In this document: in pieces, positions 1-5,631 of the stretch
Layout: every line of letters starts with the position of its first letter
How positions within the stretch are numbered: the first letter of the stretch is position 1
DNA from: DAOVFN01 sp964484305
GTDB lineage: Archaea > Aenigmatarchaeota > Aenigmatarchaeia > QMZP01
Direction of reading: 5' to 3'
Length of the DNA: 20,700 nucleotides
NCBI GenBank assembly: GCA_964484305.1
Contig: CAZAEI010000017.1
Coordinates: 1-20,700 of the forward strand
Program-made: the position numbers and the translations under genes
Notes under the pieces: model-generated
Database searches by the model: none
What the model was told of the DNA's origin: nothing
The model's input: the letters and a program-made list of their open reading frames with translations, nothing else

Positions 1-37
1 CTTCATGTTCAGGTTTTGGTTCCCGGATTAAAAAGAA

Positions 38-55
38 TGTAATGGGGCTACCCGG
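38..55 (-). repeat. Detached tRNA-Pro 3'-end copy 1
   Basis: On the minus strand this reads as the 3' T-stem strand and acceptor of tRNA-Pro plus the following ATTACA. It is identical over 18 bases to the real tRNA-Pro 3' end at 1535-1552. No T-stem 5' partner or anticodon arm lies directly upstream, so it is a fragment and not a gene. A second, two-mismatch copy lies at 1298-1315. Confidence 0.7.
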
Positions 56-162
56 CCGGGACGACTGGGTTTAGACTGCCCCTTGTTACCGGTTCTCTGT
101 TCCGGGTTTTGTCTGCTGTTCATTGTGTCACCCGGTTATAGCTTAACCGAAAGGGATAAAAG

Positions 163-180
163 CTGAAAGGTGCCTTTCAG
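163..180. other. Short perfect hairpin, 8-bp stem
   Basis: CTGAAAGG and CCTTTCAG face each other across a 2-base loop. It sits in a gene-free stretch (1-221) between the detached tRNA-Pro end and the IS element. Role unknown; it is not followed by a T-run. Confidence 0.4.
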
Positions 181-221
181 GGCATTGACGAGAAGAGGGT
201 TACTTGAATCATTAGAAACAT

Positions 222-476
222 CTAATACAAAAAGCAATCCAGTATTTCCCTTAGTCCTGGCAGGAATTCAGGACCGTGCCGATAGCTCCTAAGAAGCCTC
301 TCTATATCCATGGGTTCTATGTCGGAAGTGGGCAACTTTTTTGAGGAATACTCTTCGACAGGATATTTATCTGACTTGCGGTTGGGCGGATTTGAGGAAT
401 ACCCATTGCCAAGAGCCCCGTTATCTGGTTCTTTATCTGAACTACCCGCCACTAAAGTGGCGGGGGTTTTTCCCGC
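222..476 (-). other. Open frame downstream of tnpA, in the same frame
   Basis: After the TAG stop of tnpA the same frame stays open for about 84 codons, to a stop at 222. An internal GTG at 452 would give a 76-residue polar peptide ending DIERLLRSYRHGPEFLPGLR and then about ten more residues. I recognise no family. The GTG lies inside the hairpin that probably forms the IS right end, so initiation there is doubtful. It may be the tail of a gene into which the IS inserted, a chance open frame, or a read-through extension of tnpA. Confidence 0.2.
445..464. other. Hairpin at probable IS right end
   Basis: A perfect 8-bp stem (CCCGCCAC/GTGGCGGG) with loop TAAA lies 13 bases past the tnpA stop. 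It is the likely TnpA recognition hairpin. On the plus strand it is followed by GGTTTTT and could also act as a terminator. Confidence 0.55.
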
Positions 477-941
477 CTAGTTAACGTCAAACTGTAGAAG
501 GTTCTTCTGCATCCCACGGCTAACCTTCCAGTGCTTGCGCTGTGAATGCTCTACATATCTTTGTACTGTTGCCGAATTGACAGCGCCAACTGTCCTGTAG
601 AAGTAACCACCTGTCCAGAACTTGCCGCCCCACAGGTCACCTGCTAGCAGGTCGCGATGATGCTTGCGCATCATCCGGCTTGAGAAGCCCTTGAGCAACT
701 TAGCGACCTGTGCCGCGCTGTGGTTCTTGCAAGCTACGGTGAATATGTGGCAGTGGTCGTCACCGAAGCCTATTGCGGCAACGGTTATGCTGTGCATCCT
801 CGCTCCCGCGAGGATGTAATCGCGGGTCAGCACCCTGGTCAGCGGGTCCGCAAACACGGAGGCCCGGTAGGCGGGTGTTATCTGTATATGGTAGTTGGCT
901 TCGCCAACGCTATGGCTAGATCTGATTAGCTCTACTTCCAT
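477..941 (-). CDS. tnpA: IS200/IS605 family transposase TnpA (Y1, HUH)
   Basis: The 154-residue product is the single-strand DNA transposase that cuts and rejoins hairpin-marked ends through a 5'-phosphotyrosine. The metal-binding HUH motif is seen as HCHIF at about residues 83-87, and the catalytic tyrosine lies in RYVEHSQ near residue 128. The length matches the family's usual 130-160 residues and nothing looks truncated, so the protein could be active. The start ATG at 941 is preceded by GGTGAT. The stop is TAG and the frame stays open after it to 222. Confidence 0.92.
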   Translation of the reverse strand: MEVELIRSSHSVGEANYHIQITPAYRASVFADPLTRVLTRDYILAGARMHSITVAAIGFGDDHCHIFTVACKNHSAAQVAKLLKGFSSRMMRKHHRDLLAGDLWGGKFWTGGYFYRTVGAVNSATVQRYVEHSQRKHWKVSRGMQKNLLQFDVN

Positions 942-1002
942 GAGAAATCACCTGTTAGTTTTATAAGGTCGCGAAACCTACCACTAATTAAGTCTTTCGA
1001 GT

Positions 1003-1026
1003 AACGGGGCGGTTTCGCTCCCCGTT
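1003..1026. other. Hairpin at probable IS left end
   Basis: AACGGGG pairs with CCCCGTT around a 10-base loop, 62 bases upstream of the tnpA start. The plus strand continues in a long T-rich run. Its place relative to tnpA fits the left-end recognition hairpin. Confidence 0.5.
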
Positions 1027-1297
1027 TTATTTTTTTTATTTGTTCACAGAAATAACATGCGCTCCATCTATGGGCTGAAGCCCATAGGGTTCCCGCCCTG
1101 TGCAACTAGCAGCCTAAATTTCGCAGGCTACCGAAAGAATAGTCTGGCAGAACAACCCTTTCCAGGGACATATCAGGCGGAGGATCCGCCTCTTGGTTTA
1201 TGTTCTCTTCCATTTCAACCTTTCTGTGTATTGAAGTTGACCTTCAATCAATGCATTATACATGCGAATGTATTAATAAAAATATCCCCATTTTTGG
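1027..1297. other. Gene-free stretch with palindromes, possible IS remnant
   Basis: No convincing gene is seen. Two clear hairpins stand out: 1068-1087 (CTATGGGC/GCCCATAG, loop TGAA) and 1175-1191 (AGGCGGA/TCCGCCT, loop GGA). Such hairpins resemble the ends of IS200/IS605 elements, so this may be a decayed end, but no transposase homology is visible. An 81-codon open frame on the plus strand here spans both hairpins and does not look like a protein. Confidence 0.35.
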
Positions 1298-1315
1298 TGT
1301 AATGTGGCTATCCGG
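1298..1315 (-). repeat. Detached tRNA-Pro 3'-end copy 2 (diverged)
   Basis: This copy differs at two positions from the tRNA-Pro 3' end, giving an acceptor strand TAGCCAC instead of TAGCCCC. It lies about 220 bases downstream of tRNA-Pro on the same strand. The flanks share GGGATATTTTT with the region just past the real tRNA 3' end (about 1491-1502 and 1280-1290), which suggests that a longer unit was duplicated. Confidence 0.6.
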
Positions 1316-1553
1316 CAAGGGCCAGTGAGTTTATATTCACAATAATCAATCATAAACATGAAACGGGTTTTGAAAAGGCTTACAGGACGTGACAAACAGG
1401 CATATTCGAATAAGAAGAAGTAATCATTTCAGAGATAATGACTTCTTCACCAGAAGGCTTATTGCAATTGTGTAGATTAAGGCTTTAGCCGAAAAATATC
1501 CCTATGCCGACTAATCGTTTCCTCGGTTAAGTTGTGTAATGGGGCTACCCGGA

Positions 1554-1642
1554 TTTTCAGCAGCCAGCTCCCCATGGAAGCGAGCGTAACGCAGTGAAGC
1601 GAAGCTCCTTTTGGCCCACGGCTTTTCTTGAAAAAGCCGTGC
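1554..1642 (-). other. T-loop intron (position 59/60) of tRNA-Pro, 89 nt
   Basis: The intron opens with a 10-bp hairpin around the core CTTTTTCAAGAAAAG, then CAAAAGGAGC and a GC-rich segment with repeated GAAGCGA-like words on the plus strand. It ends in TGAAAA, whose TGAA can pair with T-loop TTCA to form the splice motif. The middle part is alignable with that of the tRNA-Ile T-loop intron. Confidence 0.75.
1605..1641 (-). repeat. Structured repeat module in tRNA-Pro intron
   Basis: The module is a hairpin with outer stem CACGG/CCGTG and core CTTTTTCAAGAAAAG, then a 3-base spacer and CAAAAGGAG. Two further copies lie in the tRNA-Ile intron with different outer stem sequences that still pair. 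Confidence 0.7.
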
Positions 1643-1735
1643 TTTGAACCGGGGTCGGCGGCCCCCCAGGCCGCAATGCTAGACCAAGCTACACCATAGC
1701 CCCAATTGCTTTTGATTCATTTGGGTGTTTGGCTT

Positions 1736-1812
1736 AAGCCTTTGTGTAAGCGGTATCGACAACCGAAGGTTGGCGAAACGTGCCGAAGGCACGGAAGCTA
1801 CCGTAAAGGCTT
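1736..1812 (-). ncRNA. Compact branched RNA element beside tRNA-Pro
   Basis: An 8-bp closing stem (AAGCCTTT/AAAGGCTT at 1805-1812 and 1736-1743) is extended by CGGTA/TACCG. It encloses two small hairpins with UUC loops, 1779-1793 (CGTGCC/GGCACG) and 1761-1771 (AACC/GGTT). It follows directly after a 13-base copy of the tRNA-Pro 5' end, and a good TATA box lies further upstream at 1854-1863, so it is probably transcribed with tRNA-Pro. I recognise no known RNA family. It could be a stable small RNA, an intron-like insertion in a duplicated tRNA 5' half, or a processing signal. Confidence 0.45.
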
Positions 1813-1813
1813 G

Positions 1814-1827
1814 ACACCATAGCCCCA
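1814..1827 (-). repeat. Extra copy of the tRNA-Pro 5' end
   Basis: On the minus strand this reads TGGGGCTATGGTGT, matching the first 13 bases of tRNA-Pro plus the base before. The upstream flank (CAAAAG, one variable base, AAT) is also shared with the true gene. After GGTGT it runs into the branched element at 1736-1812 and not a D-loop. It is a partial duplication of about 24 bases. Confidence 0.7.
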
Positions 1828-1853
1828 TTTCTTTTGTAATCTTTTTAGGTTTT

Positions 1854-1863
1854 GCTTATAAGC
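1854..1863 (-). promoter_or_regulatory. TATA-like promoter for the tRNA-Pro unit
   Basis: GCTTATAAGC lies about 28-37 bases upstream of the duplicated tRNA-Pro 5' end at 1826, the usual archaeal TATA spacing. It is symmetric, so direction is inferred from the RNA genes downstream on the minus strand. Confidence 0.5.
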
Positions 1864-1897
1864 TTTGAGAAAGGCCTTGGCCTTCTGTAAAAGCTTA

Positions 1898-2086
1898 TGC
1901 CCCCGGAGGGATGTTCAGCCTTGCTGGACGCGCCTGCGCCAGCAGAGCGTTCGAATTCGTGAGATACAAGGTTTCCCTTATACCTTCCCACGACTTCCAG
2001 CTTGCCTCTCTCATCATCCTGCCGGGCAGGACTCGACCCTTCTAAGATTAGAAGGCTGGCACTCTATCCAGCTGAGTTACGGGGGC
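1898..2086 (-). tRNA. tRNA-Arg (anticodon UCU) with three introns
   Basis: Exons assemble into a full cloverleaf: acceptor GCCCCCG/CGGGGGC, D-arm ACTC/GAGT, anticodon stem CCAGC/GCTGG with loop CTTCTAA (anticodon TCT at plus 2050-2052), variable AAGTC, T-stem GTGGG/CCCTC and T-loop TTCGAAT. Three inserts must be removed. 2003-2048 (46 nt, 37/38) has a BHB with CTTC/GAGG and 3' bulge CA^A. 1956-1986 (31 nt, 53/54) has CGTG/CACG, bulges GG^A and AA^T and a 10-bp GAAA-capped inner helix. 1912-1949 (38 nt, 59/60) has TTCG/TGAA and bulges AA^C and CA^T. The T-stem carries one U-U mismatch (50:64). CCA is not encoded. Confidence 0.9.
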
Positions 2087-2107
2087 CTAGCGTATAAGTT
2101 TATTATG

Positions 2108-2120
2108 CAGTATATTTAAA
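2108..2120. promoter_or_regulatory. Shared TATA region between tRNA-Arg and the aminopeptidase
   Basis: TATATTTAAA at 2111-2120 lies 25-34 bases from the tRNA-Arg 5' end (minus) and about 10-19 bases from the ATG at 2130 (plus). It fits the tRNA best. For the aminopeptidase it would give a leaderless message, or a TATA-like word further up (2101-2106) is used. Confidence 0.5.
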
Positions 2121-2129
2121 AGATGCCTT

Positions 2130-3125
2130 ATGGGAAGCCTTGAGGAGGGGGCAAGGCAGGCCATAGAGGTTTGCCTGGGCCTTAGGAGGGGGGAGAGGGT
2201 GACCATAATCACCGACAGGGCCACCCTTGAGATGGGGAAAGCCCTGGAAAGGGTCTCAGGGGTGAGTGGCGGGGACGTGAGTCTTTTTGTCCTCGAGGAC
2301 TTTGGAAAAAGGCCCCTCCGGGGGGTTCCCCGGGAGGTTGAGGTGTCCATAAGGTCCGGGGATATCTCTGTGTTGGCCATACAGAAGATAGGCAACGAGT
2401 TGGACACCCTGAGGAAGCCCCTCCGCATCATGGCAACCACCCACGGAAGGTACGCCAACATGCCCGGCGTGACAAGGAAGGTCTTTGAAACAGGCATGTC
2501 AACAGACCACAGGAGAGTCTGGGAGTTCTCAAAAAGGGTCTATGGAATCCTGAAGGATTCCAGAAAGATAAGGGTGAAGTCAGGGAACGGGACAGACCTA
2601 ACCCTGACCTTCTCGCCCGGTATTAGGTGGGTGAACTCATCCGGTGACATGAGAAGCCCCGGCCACCCCGGAACCAACCTCCCGGGGGCAGAGGTATACA
2701 CCTGCCCCCAGAACTCCAATGGTGTTTATGTGGTGGATGTCGAGTTCGGTGACTACCTCACAGAGAAATATGGCTTTGTCAGAAGGAGCCCGGCAAGGCT
2801 CGAAATAAGTGAGGGAAGGGTCGTCTCTGTCGAGTGCGATGACAGGGCCCTTAAGGATGAGCTTGTCCGGTACATGAAGACAGACAGGAATGCGAACGGG
2901 GTAAGCGAGTTCGCCCTGGGGACCAATCCCTTCCTCAGGGACTACATAGGGGTGTTCATCCAGGACGAGAAGGTCCCCGGCGTCCACATCGCACTGGGGA
3001 ACCCCTACCCGGAGGCCACGGGAGCAACATACTCATCAAAGGTTCACTTGGACTGCATAACAAGCAAGCCAATCGTGTGGGTGGACGGAAAGAGAGTAAT
3101 GGAATCAGGCAGGTTCCTAATCTAG
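2130..3125 (+). CDS. M29-family aminopeptidase (AmpS/aminopeptidase T-like)
   Basis: The 331-residue protein resembles dimetal leucyl aminopeptidases of family M29, cytosolic exopeptidases that release N-terminal residues from peptides. Candidate metal ligands stand in family-like contexts: E188 in NLPGAEVYTCP, E260 in SEFALGTNP, H286 in PGVHIALGNPYPEATGATY, and H306 and D308 in KVHLDC. It is shorter than the ~400-residue bacterial enzymes but similar to short archaeal members. The ATG at 2130 is close behind a TATA box, suggesting a leaderless message. Its last 9 bases overlap the end of the opposing acetyltransferase gene. Confidence 0.88.
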   Translation: MGSLEEGARQAIEVCLGLRRGERVTIITDRATLEMGKALERVSGVSGGDVSLFVLEDFGKRPLRGVPREVEVSIRSGDISVLAIQKIGNELDTLRKPLRIMATTHGRYANMPGVTRKVFETGMSTDHRRVWEFSKRVYGILKDSRKIRVKSGNGTDLTLTFSPGIRWVNSSGDMRSPGHPGTNLPGAEVYTCPQNSNGVYVVDVEFGDYLTEKYGFVRRSPARLEISEGRVVSVECDDRALKDELVRYMKTDRNANGVSEFALGTNPFLRDYIGVFIQDEKVPGVHIALGNPYPEATGATYSSKVHLDCITSKPIVWVDGKRVMESGRFLI

Positions 3126-3569
3126 CTCCTTTTCCATGACCACCCTCTTCTCACTGTAGCCGAGCCTCCGGCACATCCTCAGTGAAGGCTCATTGGTCTT
3201 TGTTATGGTAACCCTGATTCTCTTGAGGCCCCTGGATTTCAAATAATCCTCTGCAATCCCCATGAGCTTCTGCCCCAGGCCTATCTTCCTGTATTCCTCG
3301 TCAACAAATACGTGGTTTATCACGCCGCTCCTTCCGAAGGCTGTCTCTGTTATCTTGAAGTATACGTAGCCGACCACCCTTCCGTCCATCTCCGCGACCT
3401 TTATGCTTTCGGGGTCCCCTGAGTACCGGTTCAGAAGCTCCCTTCTGAACGATTCCTCATTGAAATCCCTTCCGGGAAAGCTCACCCCTGTGCTCTCCTT
3501 CTTGAACTCAACGAGCTTTTCCAGGTCGCTGTGTTTGAAGTTCCTGATGGTTATTCTCTCAGTGTCCAT
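3117..3569 (-). CDS. GNAT-family N-acetyltransferase
   Basis: This is a single-domain acetyl-CoA-dependent acetyltransferase of about 150 residues. The acetyl-CoA pyrophosphate-binding motif A appears as VFVDEEYRKIGLGQKLM (R-x-x-G-x-G type) near residue 95, followed by LGY in the C-terminal strand. The substrate cannot be named; RimI-like protein acetylation is one possibility. I chose the ATG at 3569 over an in-frame GTG at 3578. Either start overlaps the end of the upstream gene (stop at 3559), so the two are probably translationally coupled. Its own end overlaps the convergent aminopeptidase by 9 bases. Confidence 0.85.
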   Translation of the reverse strand: MDTERITIRNFKHSDLEKLVEFKKESTGVSFPGRDFNEESFRRELLNRYSGDPESIKVAEMDGRVVGYVYFKITETAFGRSGVINHVFVDEEYRKIGLGQKLMGIAEDYLKSRGLKRIRVTITKTNEPSLRMCRRLGYSEKRVVMEKELD

Positions 3570-4548
3570 GCAATTCACTCACGTCTTTTATTATCTTTGT
3601 TATCATTTCGGCTGCCCTGTGGGGGTACCAGAAGTTCATGAACCTGCTGCACTCGAAGTTTATGACAATCCTTCCCTTCCTGTTTTTACCCAGCAGCTGC
3701 TTTCTGGGGGCCACTGACCTGCCTCCCCTGAAGAAGTGCTCCACTGTTATCTTGGGTGGTTCCATGTTCATGAGGGCCTTCTTGGAGGCCCTGAGGAAGT
3801 TCCTGGGGGTGAAATCCCTCTCCAAATCTTTCATAACCTCCCTGTTGGTATAGTCCCGGATGGCATCCAGGTCTGCCTTGATGTTCTCCAGGAAGTCAGG
3901 GTTCATGTCATCAAGACCGAAGGTCTCTGACACCCTCATTATGTTGTTTATCGCGCGCTCCTCCTCAAGCAGGACCACAGCCTTGTAGACCTTGTCTATC
4001 TCTTTGAAGAACCTCCGGTACTCATCGTTTATGTCCTCCACTATCTCCTTCAGAAGTTTCTTGTCAACCCCCCTGCTGTCAAAGGTGGAGATGTCCATGA
4101 GGCTGGGAACGAGCTTGAGTCTGTTGAAGGCGGAATGTATGAGGGCAATGGTCTGGCCTGACTTGACCTCGTTCCAGAAGGACTGGTATATCCCGAGTCT
4201 CTTCCTGTAGTCCTCCTCGCTGGAAGCTGCCCATGCATATCTGTTCCTAAATTGGTGGAGCCTTACAGGCCTCTTGTCATCAAGGAAGTCCCTGAAGAGC
4301 TCAAGGGCTTCCCCCTTTCTGGGAATCCCCCGGTTGAAATCTATCCCAAAGGCCCTCTTCCGGGGGATTGTCGAGAGTATGAGGGTCCCGCCCGTCTTCA
4401 TCCAGCACAGGCTGGCTACGGTCTCGGAGTTGTCGTCCCTGGAGGTGGGAATCTCAAGGGCAGGCCCCGAATGTGGAGCGACATAGGTAAAGTCCCGCTT
4501 CCCCTTCTCCCTGTATACAACATAGCCCCGCCTGAAGAATATCTGCAT
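3559..4548 (-). CDS. N-formylglutamate amidohydrolase-like protein, function unknown
   Basis: The 329-residue soluble protein has an N-terminal block recalling the FGase/HutG fold: APHSGPALEIP near residue 24, DDNS near 38, and AFGIDFNRGIP near 67 (compare PHSG and DLNR motifs in that family). The rest is helical and charged, with RHEIDK/EEER-like stretches and no clear domain. I infer a distant, possibly zinc-binding hydrolase and cannot name a substrate. It follows the MscS gene by 25 bases and overlaps the GNAT gene, so the three form one operon. Confidence is high that it is a gene, low for the family. Confidence 0.6.
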   Translation of the reverse strand: MQIFFRRGYVVYREKGKRDFTYVAPHSGPALEIPTSRDDNSETVASLCWMKTGGTLILSTIPRKRAFGIDFNRGIPRKGEALELFRDFLDDKRPVRLHQFRNRYAWAASSEEDYRKRLGIYQSFWNEVKSGQTIALIHSAFNRLKLVPSLMDISTFDSRGVDKKLLKEIVEDINDEYRRFFKEIDKVYKAVVLLEEERAINNIMRVSETFGLDDMNPDFLENIKADLDAIRDYTNREVMKDLERDFTPRNFLRASKKALMNMEPPKITVEHFFRGGRSVAPRKQLLGKNRKGRIVINFECSRFMNFWYPHRAAEMITKIIKDVSELHGH

Positions 4549-4573
4549 GAATAATATTTAGTGGCGGGTCTAT

Positions 4574-5425
4574 TTACCTCTTTTGCTTGCCGTGCTTTTC
4601 AAAGGGAGTCTTTACCAGAAGGGAGTTGGGAAGGACAACCCTCTTCTCCCCGTCCTTGAGCGTGACAGAGATTGCATCCACCCTCTCTACCAGGCCCTTG
4701 TGGCCGGCAACCTTAACAAATTCCCCGTGCTTCAGGGACTTCTTGAGGTAGAGGCCTGCAGTGAAATCCGCAAGCGTGTCCTTTATTGCCAGAATCAGTA
4801 CGGCCACCGTCGCTGTAAGCAGAATCGCAAGGATTATGTTGAGCGCCATGGCATCGAGGCCTACCAGCCCTAGGGCCATGATTATAGAGGCCAGGGCAAC
4901 CGTGTATTTGACCAGTGAGCCTGATATGATGCTTATGGTCTCCTCGGCAAAGAATCTCCTCCCGGCCTCCTCAAAGACCTTGCCCATGAAGTCAGCTATG
5001 AGGAGGCCCACGACTATTATCAGTATGGCAACAATGAACCTTGGAACGAAAACCGCTATCTGGGTGAATATGTTGAGAAGTCCAGGGAATCCGAGGGTCT
5101 CGATTATAAGGCCAAGGAACATAATGTATATGAACCACTTGACCATATCACCTATAAGGCTCACTATGTTCCCCCTGTAGCCCACGGCCTTTAGGATGTC
5201 ATCGGTCCAGCTCCTTACAGTCACCTTCCTGAGTCCCGCTATGCTGAGTAGTTTGACTATCACGGCCTTGCCTATCTTGCCCAGCACATAGGCTACCAGA
5301 AGCAGCGCACCTACCTGTATTATAAGCTGCAGGTTCGGGAGTATGTAGTTCTCAGGGAACCTGCTAAAGAAATCGACCAGCCATACCCAAAGGGACTGCA
5401 GGAACTCCTGGATGTTCATTGCCAT
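4574..5425 (-). CDS. MscS-family mechanosensitive channel
   Basis: This integral membrane protein of about 283 residues has an N-terminal hydrophobic helix region, two further long hydrophobic segments (IYIMFLGLIIETLGF and FIVAILIIVVGLLIADFMG) and a pore-side segment (NIILAILLTATVAVLILAIK). A short beta domain follows (HGEFVKVAGHKGLVERVDAI..., ending RVVLPNSLLV), typical of the MscS core. The protein stops soon after that domain and lacks a large cytoplasmic cage, as in small MscS/TM-helix-repeat members. Its likely role is release of solutes under osmotic downshock. The ATG at 5425 is preceded by AGGTGA; a GTG at 5434 is an alternative. A structured leader precedes it. Confidence 0.88.
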   Translation of the reverse strand: MAMNIQEFLQSLWVWLVDFFSRFPENYILPNLQLIIQVGALLLVAYVLGKIGKAVIVKLLSIAGLRKVTVRSWTDDILKAVGYRGNIVSLIGDMVKWFIYIMFLGLIIETLGFPGLLNIFTQIAVFVPRFIVAILIIVVGLLIADFMGKVFEEAGRRFFAEETISIISGSLVKYTVALASIIMALGLVGLDAMALNIILAILLTATVAVLILAIKDTLADFTAGLYLKKSLKHGEFVKVAGHKGLVERVDAISVTLKDGEKRVVLPNSLLVKTPFEKHGKQKR

Positions 5426-5440
5426 GTAATTCACCTGTCA

Positions 5441-5556
5441 CGGGCTTTCCTTCCCGAGCTAGAGTGTCGGGCAACAACCTTTCCTTCCCGACTTGATTAT
5501 AGCCCAATCCGTCCCCGAAGGGGACGGCAGTCACTTGGGGGAAGATCGGGCAACAA
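5441..5556 (-). promoter_or_regulatory. Structured leader upstream of the MscS gene
   Basis: Read on the minus strand, the about 125-base untranslated region holds three stems. One is a 7-bp helix (5545-5551 with 5502-5508) enclosing an 8-bp UUCG-capped hairpin (5509-5527). The others are a hairpin at 5466-5492 (GTCGGG/CCCGAC) and one at 5441-5456 (CGGG/CCCG) just before the ribosome-binding AGGTGA. Two words occur twice, TCGGGCAACAA (5467-5477, 5546-5556) and CTTTCCTTCCCGA (5445-5457, 5479-5491), so the TCGGG and CCCGA arms can swap partners. This looks like a switch but matches no riboswitch I know. A TATA-like AT-rich stretch lies at about 5583-5597. Confidence 0.5.
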
Positions 5557-5631
5557 GGCCCTGGATTAGAAATATTTGCATTTTTAATATTAATAGCTTA
5601 CATCAGGCATGGGCCTTCGGGTTCAGGCCCC

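Larger units (their letters stand above)
440..1030 (-). mobile_element. IS200/IS605-type insertion sequence (tnpA only)
   Basis: The element holds one gene, tnpA, flanked by imperfect palindromes, as expected for the family, which has subterminal hairpins instead of terminal inverted repeats. Downstream of tnpA is an 8-bp hairpin at 445-464 (CCCGCCAC/GTGGCGGG, loop TAAA). Upstream is a 7-bp hairpin at 1003-1026 (AACGGGG/CCCCGTT) next to a long T-run on the plus strand. No tnpB is present. The exact ends are not defined; the limits given simply enclose both hairpins. Confidence 0.7.
1540..1703 (-). tRNA. tRNA-Pro (anticodon GGG), interrupted in the T-loop
   Basis: The cloverleaf reads clearly on the minus strand: acceptor GGGGCTA pairing with TAGCCCC, D-arm GTGT/GCAT, anticodon stem GCGGC/GCCGC with loop CTGGGGG (anticodon GGG at plus 1665-1667), a 4-base variable loop, and T-stem CCCGG/CCGGG. 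The T-loop is split after TTCAAA by 89 bases (1554-1642) and resumes with T60, so removal gives a normal TTCAAAT loop. A BHB-like motif supports splicing: exon TTCA pairs with intron TGAA, with bulges AA^G and AA^T. There is no anticodon intron and no encoded CCA (the bases after the discriminator A are TTA). Confidence 0.88.

Noticed and set aside
1057..1302. 81-codon plus-strand open frame
   Set aside because: It spans two hairpins and the start of a tRNA-Pro 3'-end copy, and shows no protein-like pattern.
1318..1530. Box C/D guide RNA downstream of tRNA-Pro
   Set aside because: CTGA and TGAT-like words occur near a GAAGAAGT/ACTTCTTC stem, but the C and D boxes and their spacing do not match the consensus.
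38..1703. Classical integrase attL/attR around an integrated element
   Set aside because: The tRNA-Pro 3' end is repeated, but no integrase is present and the gene itself is split in the T-loop, which such integration does not leave.
2003..2048. Reading tRNA-Arg without an anticodon intron, using CCTTCTAA/TTAGAAGG as anticodon arm
   Set aside because: That hairpin is perfect, but it leaves no T-arm or acceptor partner downstream, while the BHB intron gives a full cloverleaf.
1865..2119. 84-codon plus-strand open frame
   Set aside because: It lies antisense across the whole tRNA-Arg gene and its promoter.
5441..5556. RNase P-like or known-riboswitch reading of the MscS leader
   Set aside because: GGAAGGAAAG resembles part of a conserved RNase P segment, but the other conserved regions are absent and the order of stems fits no class I know.
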